From contig DIWZ01000032.1 of NCBI GenBank assembly GCA_002435955.1, forward strand, positions 69,623-133,622: a stretch of 64,000 nucleotides of DNA, in the 5' to 3' direction. The notes beneath the pieces are model-generated. The model searched no databases. It was not told the origin of the DNA and was given only the letters and a program-made list of their open reading frames with translations. A program made the translations under genes and the position numbers. This document shows, one piece after another, positions 36,239-46,110 of this stretch. The stretch's first letter is position 1. Each line of letters begins with the position of its first letter. Source of the stretch: Pelobacter sp. UBA6093 (GTDB taxonomy: Bacteria > Desulfobacterota > Desulfuromonadia > Desulfuromonadales > Syntrophotaleaceae).

Positions 36239-38401
36239 TCAACGTTTCTTTTTGCCGGGCCGGCGGCCGGAGCCGGACGGCGCCGCGGAGGGCGTCATGC
36301 CTTGCAGTTCAAAATCCAACTCTCGGCGCTCAAGATTGACCTTTACCAGCTGAACCATCAACGGATCACCAATACGAAATATTCGGCGGCGACGCTGTCC
36401 TACCAAACGATGCAACGCCTCGTCAAATTCATAAAAATCGTCCGTCAAGGCAGTAACATGGACCAGTCCCTCGACGAAAATATCTTTCAATTCGACAAAA
36501 ATCCCGAACGGCTGAACGTCGGCAACACAAGCTTCGAAAACCTCGCCGACTTTATCGGACATCACCTGGCAGCGTTTCAACGCCACTATCTCACGCTCGG
36601 CTTCCATGGCCCGGCGTTCCCTCTGGGAAGTAATTTCGCCGAGCTCCTCCAACCCCTTGGCAGGGGAAGATACTCCCCGACCGTCCAGCGCCCGCCTTAG
36701 GATACGGTGCACCACCAGGTCAGGATATCGCCGGATGGGTGACGTAAAATGGCAATAACAGTCGGAGGCAAGGCCAAAGTGCCCCAGGTTTTCGGCACTG
36801 TACCGGGCCTGTTTCATGCTGCGCAAAAGGGACTGATTAATCATGCGCTCTTCAGGCCGGCCGCGGACTGCTTCAAGGGCGGTTTGCAAGGTACTCGGGT
36901 GCACCGCATCCCCGTCCAGCACCATCCCGATATTGAAGTGGGCGAGAAACGCCTGAAAAGCCAGAAGCTTCTCTTCATTGGGAGGCTCATGCACGCGATA
37001 AAGCAGCGGAAGGCTGCGGTCGGACAAAAAGGTCGCGACAGCTTCGTTGGCTGCCAGCATGAACTCTTCAATAATACGGTGGGCCACCGTGCGTTCAGCG
37101 CGTAGAATCTGATCGGGCCGCCCCTGCAGGTCCAGGACGATCTCCGGTTCGGGCAAATCGAAGTCGAGACTGCCCCTGCGATACCGCATCGCCTGCAGAT
37201 GCAACGCAAGTTCGGCCATGAGCTGCAGTTGCGAGGTCAGTTCATCGGTCAGCGCGGGGTCAGGGGTTTCCTCCGCCGTCAACACCCGGGCTACCTCGCG
37301 ATACGTCAACCGCGCCTTGCTGCGCATGACAGCAGGATAAAACCGGCTTTCCAATCTGGCACCCTGCGCATCGAAAAGCATCTCGGCAGTCAGCACCAAC
37401 CGATCGACATCGGGTTGCAGGGAACAGATCCCGTTGCTCAAGGCCTCAGGCAGCATGGGCAGGCAGGTACCGGGGAAGTAGACACTGGTACCGCGCTCCA
37501 GTGCATCGCGATCAAGGGGGCTGTCGGGCTCCACATAATGGGCCACATCGGCAATAGCCACCCACAGGCGGGTAGCTCCGCCGGGTTCGCGACTGACCGC
37601 TACGGCATCGTCAAAATCCTTGGCGGTTTCTCCGTCGATGGTAATCAGCGGCCTGGAACGCAGATCCTCCCGGCCAGCCAGACTCTCCGGATCAATGGCC
37701 GGCGCGACGGATTGCGCCTGCTCCTGAGCTGCCATGGAAAATTCACGGGGAAGGTCGTACTTGTGAGCAACGGCCAGGATTTCAACCTGGGGATCGGCAG
37801 GGTCGCCAAGGATCTCGAGAATCGAGCCCGTGGGTGGATGCTGACGATCAGGATAACGCTCGATGGAGGCCACCACCAGATATCCCGGCTGGAGACCTCG
37901 CGGGGGGGCAGAAGAAAGCAGAATGGCCTGGGGCAATGCAGGATCGTTCGGAATCACGATTCCGGCGCCGGGACCGGGCCGATAAGTCCCGACAACCTGT
38001 TGGTGCGCCCGTTCCATAACACGCAGGACGCGCCCTTCGAAGCCACCCTTTGAGGAACGTTGCACCTGAACGGCCACACGGTCCCCATTCATGACTTCAC
38101 GCATGAACCTGGCAGGAACAAACACATCGGGCCGGTTGCGGTCTTCAGGGACAACAAACCCGTACCCCTGCCGGTGAACCGAGACCTTACCCACCACCAT
38201 GTCGGTGGATTTCGGCAAGGCATAGAGTCCTTTTCTCACCCGACGCACCAGACCTTCTTCCGCCATGGAATCCAACAGCTGCAAGGCATGCTGGCGTTCA
38301 TCCCGCGAAAGCTGGAAATGCGAAAGGATCTGACGTCCGGAAAGGGGTGTCCCCCGGCTTTGAAGCATTATCTTGAAAAGATCATCGGGCGTAAGGTTCA
38401 T
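36239..38401 (-). CDS. rnr: Exoribonuclease R
   Basis: Processive 3'-to-5' exoribonuclease able to degrade structured RNA. The protein has 720 residues with the RNase R layout: winged-helix N-terminus (about 1-65), cold-shock/OB domains (about 70-230), RNB catalytic domain (about 240-560; metal-binding Asp cluster in ITIDGETAKDFDDAVAV), and a C-terminal S1 domain (about 620-705; GIFVELKDIFVEGLVHV) followed by a basic tail ending RRPGKKKR. It lies 80 bp after the DUF1015 gene, with its stop overlapping the alternative ribF TTG. Confidence 0.95.
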   Translation of the reverse strand: MNLTPDDLFKIMLQSRGTPLSGRQILSHFQLSRDERQHALQLLDSMAEEGLVRRVRKGLYALPKSTDMVVGKVSVHRQGYGFVVPEDRNRPDVFVPARFMREVMNGDRVAVQVQRSSKGGFEGRVLRVMERAHQQVVGTYRPGPGAGIVIPNDPALPQAILLSSAPPRGLQPGYLVVASIERYPDRQHPPTGSILEILGDPADPQVEILAVAHKYDLPREFSMAAQEQAQSVAPAIDPESLAGREDLRSRPLITIDGETAKDFDDAVAVSREPGGATRLWVAIADVAHYVEPDSPLDRDALERGTSVYFPGTCLPMLPEALSNGICSLQPDVDRLVLTAEMLFDAQGARLESRFYPAVMRSKARLTYREVARVLTAEETPDPALTDELTSQLQLMAELALHLQAMRYRRGSLDFDLPEPEIVLDLQGRPDQILRAERTVAHRIIEEFMLAANEAVATFLSDRSLPLLYRVHEPPNEEKLLAFQAFLAHFNIGMVLDGDAVHPSTLQTALEAVRGRPEERMINQSLLRSMKQARYSAENLGHFGLASDCYCHFTSPIRRYPDLVVHRILRRALDGRGVSSPAKGLEELGEITSQRERRAMEAEREIVALKRCQVMSDKVGEVFEACVADVQPFGIFVELKDIFVEGLVHVTALTDDFYEFDEALHRLVGQRRRRIFRIGDPLMVQLVKVNLERRELDFELQGMTPSAAPSGSGRRPGKKKR

Positions 38402-38480
38402 AGAATATTTAAACCTTTATTTTTGCTGTTAAAGCCAGAAATTCCTGCCGAACACCCTGAATCCTTCTGACTGGATAAGT

Positions 38481-39830
38481 TCAATCTTCGGCCGTCTCGC
38501 CACTGACAATTTGGTTGATTACCAGACCACTTAACAGCTTGGGATAAAAATAGGTCGATTTTTGCGGCATTTTTTCCCCGGTATTAGCGACATCCCTGAC
38601 CTGCACCATGCGGGTGGGATTCATCAAAAAAGCCAGTTGATATTGGCCGGATTGTACCAGGGAGAACGGCTCATCGAAATTTTTCACATATTTGAGGTTG
38701 GTCTGCTGTTCCTGAGCTTCAGGGGTTATATGGAGCATTTTTTCCAGCACCAGGCGATGCAGCACCGAAACATCGAGCGTTCGCAGTGCCGGGGAAGCTT
38801 TTTCATCAAAAAAGACATCCATGCACTTCGCATCCTTGAGGGTCAGAACATACAGGGTGCGACCGCCGGCAAAAAGGCCCATGGCAGGCTTGTCTGCGCC
38901 TTTGTTCTGAAGGATATCGCGCGCCTCACGACGGGATTGTGCATCATCCGGATCGATGTTATGCGCCTCAACCTCAAAATAAGTACTTAATTCCGAGAGA
39001 AACGGCTCCAGTCTGAATGATTCCAGACCATAAACCAAACGATGGGTCGGAAAGATCGACATCCCCTGATCTTCCATATTGGCAAAATACATCAGAACGT
39101 AATTGAAAAGCTCCTTGCCACTGAAATCGTCACACTGCTGCCGTCTGAAATCCCGGTAATTCAAGGCCGTCTCATAACGGTGATGGCCATCGGCAATAAA
39201 TACAGGTTTGTTTTCCAGCAGATCACAGACTTTTTGAACAACCGTGCTGTCAGTCACCTGCCACAATCGGTGAATGACACCCTCCTCGTCGGTTACTTCG
39301 ACATCCGGAGTGCGTTTTTTCAGTTCCCAGGTCAGGGCCTCCTGGACGCAACAAGGGTCGGAATATAAGCCGAAAATGGGACTGAAATTGGCTTCGCAGG
39401 CCTTGGTCAGCTTCAAACGATCCGCCTTCGGTCCGGAAAGGGTCTTTTCATGGGGTTTGACCATGCCGGTGGCAAAATCCTCCAGGCGTGTTAGTGCTAT
39501 AAACCCTTTGCGCACTACCGTCCCTACCCCTTCGACCTGATACTCCTCATCATAGAGATAGATGGATGGGTGGGCATCCCGGACAAGGATGTCATCCGCC
39601 ATCCACTGCTGGAAAAAACCCGCCGCCCTTGTATAACGGTTATTCCCCTCATCATCAGCTTCATCGATTTTACCCAAAATAAGCCGAACAATGTTAAAGG
39701 GACTGCGATGATAAAGATTCTCCTGCAACTCCGGAGAAATAACATCGTACGGTGGCGCCGTAACGCTCGCAGGATCCTGAATCTTTTCGAGATTATAGCG
39801 AACGGCCCTGAACGGAGCGATCTTTGCCAT
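38481..39830 (-). CDS. DUF1015 family protein
   Basis: A 449-residue cytosolic protein of the DUF1015 family, recognised by the start AKIAPFRAVRYNLEKI, the APPYDVISPELQENLY segment, ADGHHRYETALNYR (about residue 215) and the C-terminal KSTYFYPKLLSGLVINQI. The biochemical function is not established. The HHRYETA motif suggests an enzyme, since it is among the best conserved parts. It lies alone between the minor-pilin operon terminator and rnr. Confidence 0.85.
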   Translation of the reverse strand: MAKIAPFRAVRYNLEKIQDPASVTAPPYDVISPELQENLYHRSPFNIVRLILGKIDEADDEGNNRYTRAAGFFQQWMADDILVRDAHPSIYLYDEEYQVEGVGTVVRKGFIALTRLEDFATGMVKPHEKTLSGPKADRLKLTKACEANFSPIFGLYSDPCCVQEALTWELKKRTPDVEVTDEEGVIHRLWQVTDSTVVQKVCDLLENKPVFIADGHHRYETALNYRDFRRQQCDDFSGKELFNYVLMYFANMEDQGMSIFPTHRLVYGLESFRLEPFLSELSTYFEVEAHNIDPDDAQSRREARDILQNKGADKPAMGLFAGGRTLYVLTLKDAKCMDVFFDEKASPALRTLDVSVLHRLVLEKMLHITPEAQEQQTNLKYVKNFDEPFSLVQSGQYQLAFLMNPTRMVQVRDVANTGEKMPQKSTYFYPKLLSGLVINQIVSGETAED

Positions 39831-39964
39831 ATGTCGACCCCCATACGGTTTGTGTTTGTAAGTAAATCAAAGCGTTTACTATACGCAAGGGGCATTCGGT
39901 GTGGCAAGAAAAAAGCTTTGGGTTTCTTCAACGAACGAACAGGCCCCCACTAAAATTGAGTGTA

Positions 39965-40002
39965 TAAAAATATAGCCCGATGATCGATAAATCACCGGGC
40001 TA
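39965..40002 (-). terminator. Intrinsic terminator after the minor-pilin operon
   Basis: A stem with TAGCCCG (39973-39979) pairing CGGGCTA (39996-40002), extended inward by TGAT/ATCA across one mismatch, followed on the minus strand by ATTTTTA. It lies 65 bp past the pilE stop and ends the fimT-pilVWXY1E transcript. Confidence 0.75.
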
Positions 40003-40066
40003 AGGAAATATCTACAGCATCGAATGGACATCAAATTCGAGCAAGAACTTTTTTCTCCCTCAAACC

Positions 40067-40483
40067 TTACCAACACCCCGCTTGGGCTGCATTTCTGGCA
40101 CCAGCTTGATTAATGTCCAAAGTGCCACAAGCATCGCTAGCTTGGCCACCTTGAGGCACAGCCTCAAGTGTATAGGAGGTTGTATCAGGATCTCCTCCCG
40201 CCTGAAATTGGAAACGGTATCGCCGGGACTCAATCACGTTGGCATTGATAATGGTTACACCTGTAACCATATCCTGGACATCAAGATTTGCATAGGTATT
40301 ATTGCGGGTATAATGACGTTCCAGACGTTGAGCCATTTCTGTAAGAATGCCTTTGGCAGCAGTACGATTGGTACGCAATACGTGTTGATTATAAATAGGT
40401 ACGGCGATAGCCGACAAAATACCGATAATGGCGACGGTCACCAGTAGCTCTATCAGACTGAAACCTTTTTCTCTCATTCTCAT
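40067..40483 (-). CDS. pilE: Minor type IV pilin PilE
   Basis: A 138-residue prepilin with a six-residue leader MRMREKG|FSLIELLVTVAIIGI, Glu5 present. The C-terminal half carries a Cys pair (DACGTLD near the end, plus the terminal GCW), forming the disulfide-bound D-region typical of PilE-type minor pilins. The ATG at 40483 is chosen for a GGGAG box 4 nt upstream; an ATG two codons on is also possible. It is the last gene of the minor-pilin operon, as pilE is in Pseudomonas, 172 bp after pilY1. Confidence 0.88.
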   Translation of the reverse strand: MRMREKGFSLIELLVTVAIIGILSAIAVPIYNQHVLRTNRTAAKGILTEMAQRLERHYTRNNTYANLDVQDMVTGVTIINANVIESRRYRFQFQAGGDPDTTSYTLEAVPQGGQASDACGTLDINQAGARNAAQAGCW

Positions 40484-40655
40484 TGTCTCCCGTGGATCCC
40501 GATGCTCCCAAGTGATTGCTTTTGATCGCTTCATTTTAATTCCTGGCATGCCATGGCGATCAGATTTTTTCCAGACCAGACTGCAAATGTTTTTCAGCGC
40601 AAATCATGTCCTGAATGATCGACCCTACTGGCGGATCAAATCAATATGATCCCCA

Positions 40656-43600
40656 TCAGCGCAATTGTCTCCATGAAGAACGACCTAACAAACTGCCGCT
40701 ACCTGGCCGTTCCGTGGTAGTTTCAATGTTTCCTGATGAAGTACTAGATAATTTATATTCTTTTGTCCCTGCAGAAAGAACTCCAGGCGTCGTTGTGATG
40801 CCACTGGTCGAACGCTTGCCACTAACCTGAATTTTGACTTCCTGGCCATCGATATCCACAGTAACATAATCGCTATCGTCAAAGAGCCCATCATCATCCA
40901 AATCAAATACGCTATATGTCACCCTGCCACCGGTAAAGGGATCAACCTCGTACAACCAACCAGTACCGCCAAATTCACAGGGGCTTCCCGATGGCACGAT
41001 TGATGAGTAAACCAGATGCTCGCCAATCAACAACGGAGAATCGATTACCCGCTCTCCTTCAGCACCACTGATCGGAGAAATCAGGTCCATATACCAGCCT
41101 TTCACCTCTGTTTCATATACCACCTCAAAATCAGAAAGAACTCTCAAATCATAGTCAAAGGCAGCCACCTCGGCAAGGATCGATTGCTCGATAAGAACAC
41201 TTCGATCCGTTGCAGATATCGCAGCATTATTATCTCTGCTGTCCCGGATACCATAAAAAGTCTGAATCGGCGGATTGGTTCCCACTACATTATCAAATTT
41301 TTCAAAATACTGACCTGTTCCAAAATAAACCATAACCTGAGAACTGTTCCCGAAAGGTCCATATCCTACATTGGGTCGACTGGTAATGGGTTGAGTCTCA
41401 CCGGAAGGCCCTTTTGCCGTAAACAAAGGAACAGAAGTGCTGCCTTTTTTCAGTGGTATACCCCAACTATTTACACTGCTGGCACTGACATCAAATTTCC
41501 ACATATTCCCTCGCAGGTCCCCTGCATAGATTGCATCCACAATGCGGTCACCATCATAATCGATTGGCGCCGGGGTAGCCAGACCGTTGGGAAGTGAAAT
41601 TGAGCCAACCTGCGTATCGATTTTTTTGATCAATGCACCGGTTTGGAGATTAACGATATACAGAACTGCCTTACCATTAGTGCTGTTATAACCATTGCCG
41701 AACACGGCGGCCCATTGGCCATTGGCCATGCGCACGACAAAAGCCTGCCCAATGGTAAAACCCAGATCCGTATCAGCATATTCCCACAACACATCACCGC
41801 TGCTAAAACTGTCAGGCTCGGTGACATCCAAGGCGAACACCGTCTTGCCTCCTGCGCCCAGAGTTCCAGCCAGGATAGTACGCCATTCGGGAATACTGTC
41901 ACCGGACACATCAATGTAGGCATCTGTCGCACGCGGAGAACCATCCACATACATTTGATGCTCATAGGCAGGATCTGTAAGAAGACTTAACTTGGAATAA
42001 ACACCCAATGGAACATAAGCAAATTTTTCCACACCTGTTACTGCATCGAAGGCATGCAACAAACCATCATTGCCTCCGACGTACAGCATTTTGGTTCTGT
42101 TAAGATAAGTTGCTGAAGTGCGATATGCCAGATAAGAAATTCCTTCAAGACCCAGAAGGTCTTGATAACCGTAGTTTTGAGTGCCGACAAACCATGGGTC
42201 GGAGTTAATGATATCCCCCATCACCTGGTTTCGGTTCCGGAATCCTCCTCCGTTCTTCTGCTCTTCGGCCTGATTGCCACGCAAGTAATTTAGACGTTCC
42301 TGGCCAAGACCGTCGACAGCACCAGAGCCATTCTGGTTAAGTGCAGCCTGTTGGGTAGTATGCAACGGAGTTGATGCACCCCAGGAAAACTCCACCCCTG
42401 AAGGGCTTCCGGAGACATTGGGGTTAAGGGTAAATATCTTTCGATTAACCGGAAGAGGAAGAAGATCAGCAGCGTCCCAAACGGGCAACCCGACAGAACC
42501 ATCGGAGTTTACTGGAAATGCCAACAAATGCCCGGACCAATCGCCGCTGTCAAAACGTGCCTGATAGATAAGGGTGTCCGTATCGAGTCGTGTGGAGTTG
42601 GTAGCAATTGCTGCAGCAGACGAGGTCATCCCCAGAATGCTGCTGAAGGCATTCGACAACTGATCTTTCAAAGTTAATGCATTGGTTACGAGAAAATAAT
42701 TATCCGGCTGACCATCGTTATCGGCATCCCACTCCCCGGTATCGGGTAGACCATCCTTGTTCAAATCCTTAAAATTTCCATATTTAGCCGCATACCACAA
42801 CGGGTTTTTCAAAAACCCGGCAGCATTATGGCCGGACGCCGTAAAGGTACGACTGGCTTCAAGGGGCAAGGCATCACCATCATTCCATCCTGTGCCGATG
42901 GTTTTGCCTGGAGGGGTATCGAGAAAATAGTCAGGATCCGAGCTTTCTTCGGTATCGTAGTCACGAACCTCCAAATAAGTACCATCCGCCGTTGTCCCGG
43001 AAATAACATATCCCATATGCTGAATAATTGACCCAGATGCATAAGTTGAATTCATGCTTATTTTTAATGTATGGTCGTCCAAAACTTGATAGGAATATTC
43101 AACAATGGCATCCATATCATGGTCAGCACCTTGCTCGACGTCCTCGAAATTAATGCTGAAGGATCCAGACGTTGCAGTAAGACTATTTACATAAAAATCT
43201 ACGATGGTATTGGTCGGCTGAAAGGAGCCCTGGGAACTGTTTATGGAATATCCTCCTACGGATTTGGCAAAAGGAACAAGGGTCACGGTATTCCCACCAA
43301 CAGGTATTTTGATTTTCGGCAAAGGAGAAGCAAGGGCCACCGCAAAAGTGGTCATGTTCTGCTCACCTTCTGCATTATTAATGTCGTTCTGATTCGCAAA
43401 CAGGCTCACGCTCCCAGCGTAATATCCGCCCCGTTTAGTGGGCTCTTCAGGAGACAGGCCGCGTATATTGCCAAAGTTATTGACATTTTTTACAGTAGGT
43501 GCGTAATCGTTCAACGAGCCGGACTGCCCGATAAAGATTTTACGATCCACGCCATATTCATGATCCCAGATTTTTCTTCCGATGGCTTCGACGTCGAGAC

Positions 43601-45470
43601 CGTCCATGTCTCCGGAAAAAGATCCGAAATAACTCCCCGGCAACTGATCCGTATCGTAAGATGGATTTATATCGCTTAAAACGAGCTGAAAAGGCTTGGC
43701 ACAGTATTCATTATTGCCTTCGGCATAAGGGTTATCCCAACTTGGCAGCGGCAGGCCAAGTTTAGCATCATCGTTCCCGGTCGAAGATATGTTAAACGAC
43801 GAAGTCGGACTGCCCTTTCCGGCAAAATAGCGGATGCCCTCAAACATCATTTCGGCAATGGGATTACCCCACATGCGGCATTCGCCTTCGTTAATTGGTC
43901 GCGTGGTAATCCACCCACAATTTTCATTGTATGTGTAACTTGTCGAAAACCCTGTGGTGCGAAGTTTGTCGATAGTCTTGACGATACCATTAACGGCTGT
44001 AAATTGGCCGGTTTGAGGGTTCACTTCATTGCTGAAGCTTTCTACCATCTTACGCAAAACCCCACCGGAGGTATTTTTTGTATAGGATCCAGTGAGCAAC
44101 CCAAACAGCATCTGATCGTCTTCGCCATACTCCTGCAACAGGCCGGCGGGTTTAAAGTAATTTACACCAGCGGAATCGGTATATTGCCGGCAATTGGTTT
44201 CCAGCATCCCACTCTTGCAAACCTCAACGCGAACGGCGTAGTCAGTGATGGTGGATGCGCTGCCTTGAACACCATAAACCGTCTGGGTCAAACCGGAATA
44301 AGCCGATTCAGGCACAACTTTCCAGGCAGTGCCCGAGTCCGAGCCCTTCCACCACAGCTGATAACTGTCGCTACCGGTCGTTTCCTGATGACGGAATTCA
44401 ACAACATGATAGCCGCTGGACAGATAAATGCTGCCAGCAGTTGACGGTGGCTCGGAGGAAGATGCACTATGTCCGCCATACCATCCGGCCACCACCGTTC
44501 CATCGATAATGACCTCTACCGCATCATCGCCGTTAACCGAAAATGAATAGGTGCCGGCACTTGAGATTAATAGCCTCCCTCGAAAAATCGTAAGGTAATA
44601 ATCATCGCTGCCAAATGGATTGCCGCTGCCATCGATCTTGGTTACCGATATTGAGCCCTGTTTATGTGTATCGTTGGCAAACTGATTCACCAGATCTTCA
44701 TAGGCGGAATGATTTGCGGGATGGCTTGCATAGAGAGCGTCGGTGGATTCGAGGCTGTTATCCAGAACCGGGCTTTCCTTGGATACCCACTCCCATATGC
44801 GATGACTGTTGTTAGGGAGTACCCGCAACCGCGGGATGGTGTCGTCGGAACGCAGGGTTGTATTGCCGAACAGATGGCGCGTACCGGTAACCGGCAGATC
44901 CAACGGCGTGTAGTGACGGATATCATAACCATCAACGGCAATACTGGTGTATTCCTTGCCCCAACTGTGCGCATCCTGGGGGATATGCGAACGCTCCAAA
45001 ACGGTTTTGCTTGCTTCGTCGACTCGCCTGAAGCCACCGTATAATACTTTTCTTAGAGCATCCATGCGAGCGGTGGTTTGATAATTGAGAAAATCACCAC
45101 TCCATTCCTTGGACCCCGAGCAGATTTTATTAGCCGTAATGCTGCTCGGCTCAAATCGCGCCGGACTGACCGAACTATTATACTCATAACATTTACCGGA
45201 ATCGAAATACCCATAATATTCGATCGAAGGATCGTAGCGAATATCAAGTTTTCCATTATCATTAAGATCCGATGCATCGTTGTAAGCTTCGTAATACAAC
45301 TTATGATCTCGCCCTAGTACAATCAAATTCAAAGGCGGAACATCCTGCGTCAAAAATAGGGGTGATTGAGAGATTTCTCCTGCAACAGATCCAGAGACCG
45401 CAACCATTACCAGCAAAAACACCAACCCCGATAAATACGACACCTGCCACTTAATTACAGTGGATTTCAT
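40656..45470 (-). CDS. pilY1: Pilus-tip adhesin/assembly factor PilY1 with PA14 domain
   Basis: A 1604-residue secreted protein. The signal peptide covers residues 1-30 (LSGLVFLLVMVAVSGSVAG). A region with EF-hand-like DLNDNGKLD (about residue 68) follows. A PA14-type carbohydrate-binding beta domain is at about residues 270-390 (RGRLLISSAGTYSFSVNGDDA, VVEFRHQ, YQLWWKG). A long middle region follows, and the conserved PilY1/PilC beta-propeller lies from about residue 1080 (YVGGNDGLLHAFDAVTG, about 1127). The calcium loop DYDGDRIVD (about 1303) matches the DxDxDxxxD site of Pseudomonas PilY1. No von Willebrand MIDAS (DxSxS) is visible at the N-terminus. The GGAGGAG box is strong. It sits between pilX and pilE. 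Confidence 0.93.
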   Translation of the reverse strand: MKSTVIKWQVSYLSGLVFLLVMVAVSGSVAGEISQSPLFLTQDVPPLNLIVLGRDHKLYYEAYNDASDLNDNGKLDIRYDPSIEYYGYFDSGKCYEYNSSVSPARFEPSSITANKICSGSKEWSGDFLNYQTTARMDALRKVLYGGFRRVDEASKTVLERSHIPQDAHSWGKEYTSIAVDGYDIRHYTPLDLPVTGTRHLFGNTTLRSDDTIPRLRVLPNNSHRIWEWVSKESPVLDNSLESTDALYASHPANHSAYEDLVNQFANDTHKQGSISVTKIDGSGNPFGSDDYYLTIFRGRLLISSAGTYSFSVNGDDAVEVIIDGTVVAGWYGGHSASSSEPPSTAGSIYLSSGYHVVEFRHQETTGSDSYQLWWKGSDSGTAWKVVPESAYSGLTQTVYGVQGSASTITDYAVRVEVCKSGMLETNCRQYTDSAGVNYFKPAGLLQEYGEDDQMLFGLLTGSYTKNTSGGVLRKMVESFSNEVNPQTGQFTAVNGIVKTIDKLRTTGFSTSYTYNENCGWITTRPINEGECRMWGNPIAEMMFEGIRYFAGKGSPTSSFNISSTGNDDAKLGLPLPSWDNPYAEGNNEYCAKPFQLVLSDINPSYDTDQLPGSYFGSFSGDMDGLDVEAIGRKIWDHEYGVDRKIFIGQSGSLNDYAPTVKNVNNFGNIRGLSPEEPTKRGGYYAGSVSLFANQNDINNAEGEQNMTTFAVALASPLPKIKIPVGGNTVTLVPFAKSVGGYSINSSQGSFQPTNTIVDFYVNSLTATSGSFSINFEDVEQGADHDMDAIVEYSYQVLDDHTLKISMNSTYASGSIIQHMGYVISGTTADGTYLEVRDYDTEESSDPDYFLDTPPGKTIGTGWNDGDALPLEASRTFTASGHNAAGFLKNPLWYAAKYGNFKDLNKDGLPDTGEWDADNDGQPDNYFLVTNALTLKDQLSNAFSSILGMTSSAAAIATNSTRLDTDTLIYQARFDSGDWSGHLLAFPVNSDGSVGLPVWDAADLLPLPVNRKIFTLNPNVSGSPSGVEFSWGASTPLHTTQQAALNQNGSGAVDGLGQERLNYLRGNQAEEQKNGGGFRNRNQVMGDIINSDPWFVGTQNYGYQDLLGLEGISYLAYRTSATYLNRTKMLYVGGNDGLLHAFDAVTGVEKFAYVPLGVYSKLSLLTDPAYEHQMYVDGSPRATDAYIDVSGDSIPEWRTILAGTLGAGGKTVFALDVTEPDSFSSGDVLWEYADTDLGFTIGQAFVVRMANGQWAAVFGNGYNSTNGKAVLYIVNLQTGALIKKIDTQVGSISLPNGLATPAPIDYDGDRIVDAIYAGDLRGNMWKFDVSASSVNSWGIPLKKGSTSVPLFTAKGPSGETQPITSRPNVGYGPFGNSSQVMVYFGTGQYFEKFDNVVGTNPPIQTFYGIRDSRDNNAAISATDRSVLIEQSILAEVAAFDYDLRVLSDFEVVYETEVKGWYMDLISPISGAEGERVIDSPLLIGEHLVYSSIVPSGSPCEFGGTGWLYEVDPFTGGRVTYSVFDLDDDGLFDDSDYVTVDIDGQEVKIQVSGKRSTSGITTTPGVLSAGTKEYKLSSTSSGNIETTTERPGSGSLLGRSSWRQLR

Positions 45471-45548
45471 CTGTTATCTCCTCCGCTTGCAACGAAGCAG
45501 TTTAAGACCTGAAAGCACATCCGCACATATTGCAGCAAAATTCATAAA

Positions 45549-46085
45549 TTACTTTTTAAAAGTACACTGCAACACAACTGTGGCCGTAGTCGTGCCACCG
45601 ACGCCTCGAGCCGTAACTCTATACACCCTGTTGTCGGGTACAGCCTCACTGGCGACAAGCGACCCGTTGACTGTGGATTCAAGAGCCCCCATATCTTCGA
45701 TGATATAACGCGGCTGCTGAGCGACATGGTCGATGGTGTCGGTCCCGGATATCTTGCGTGAATCACTGTCGTCCCAGTTAACAAGATTCCAGCGTGGAGT
45801 GGTGCCGGCAGCCGTTGGTTGATAGAGTCCATCGGTACCGTCAAACGCCGGCAAGGTAGCCCCTTCCAGAAAGTACTCTGCATCGCGCAACGCAGCCTCG
45901 GCAGCTTGAAAAGCCAAATTTCGATTGCTCATATTGCCGGCCATACGCTCCTCAAGTACGCTGCCTTGCATACCGGCCAGGGCCAATAGCGACAATACCA
46001 GTAAGATAACGAGGCTGGTCACCAATGCCGCACCAGATTCGTCCTGAAGAACGGAACTGTCCACAATTCTCATTTTTTTAACCAT
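45549..46085 (-). CDS. pilX: Minor pilin PilX
   Basis: A 178-residue membrane-anchored minor pilin. The N-terminal segment reads ESGAALVTSLVILLVLSLLALAGM, the PilX_N pattern in which E/A-L-V replaces the usual F-x-x-x-E. A conserved EERMAGNMSNRNLAFQAAEAALR block follows; its MAGN and AAEAALRDAE parts are diagnostic. The ATG at 46085 has AAAGGG 8 nt upstream; the longer frame to 46136 runs into pilW. It is followed 78 bp later by pilY1. Confidence 0.9.
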   Translation of the reverse strand: MVKKMRIVDSSVLQDESGAALVTSLVILLVLSLLALAGMQGSVLEERMAGNMSNRNLAFQAAEAALRDAEYFLEGATLPAFDGTDGLYQPTAAGTTPRWNLVNWDDSDSRKISGTDTIDHVAQQPRYIIEDMGALESTVNGSLVASEAVPDNRVYRVTARGVGGTTTATVVLQCTFKK

Positions 46086-46110
46086 TACAGACACCCTTTC
46101 GGTGCGGTTA

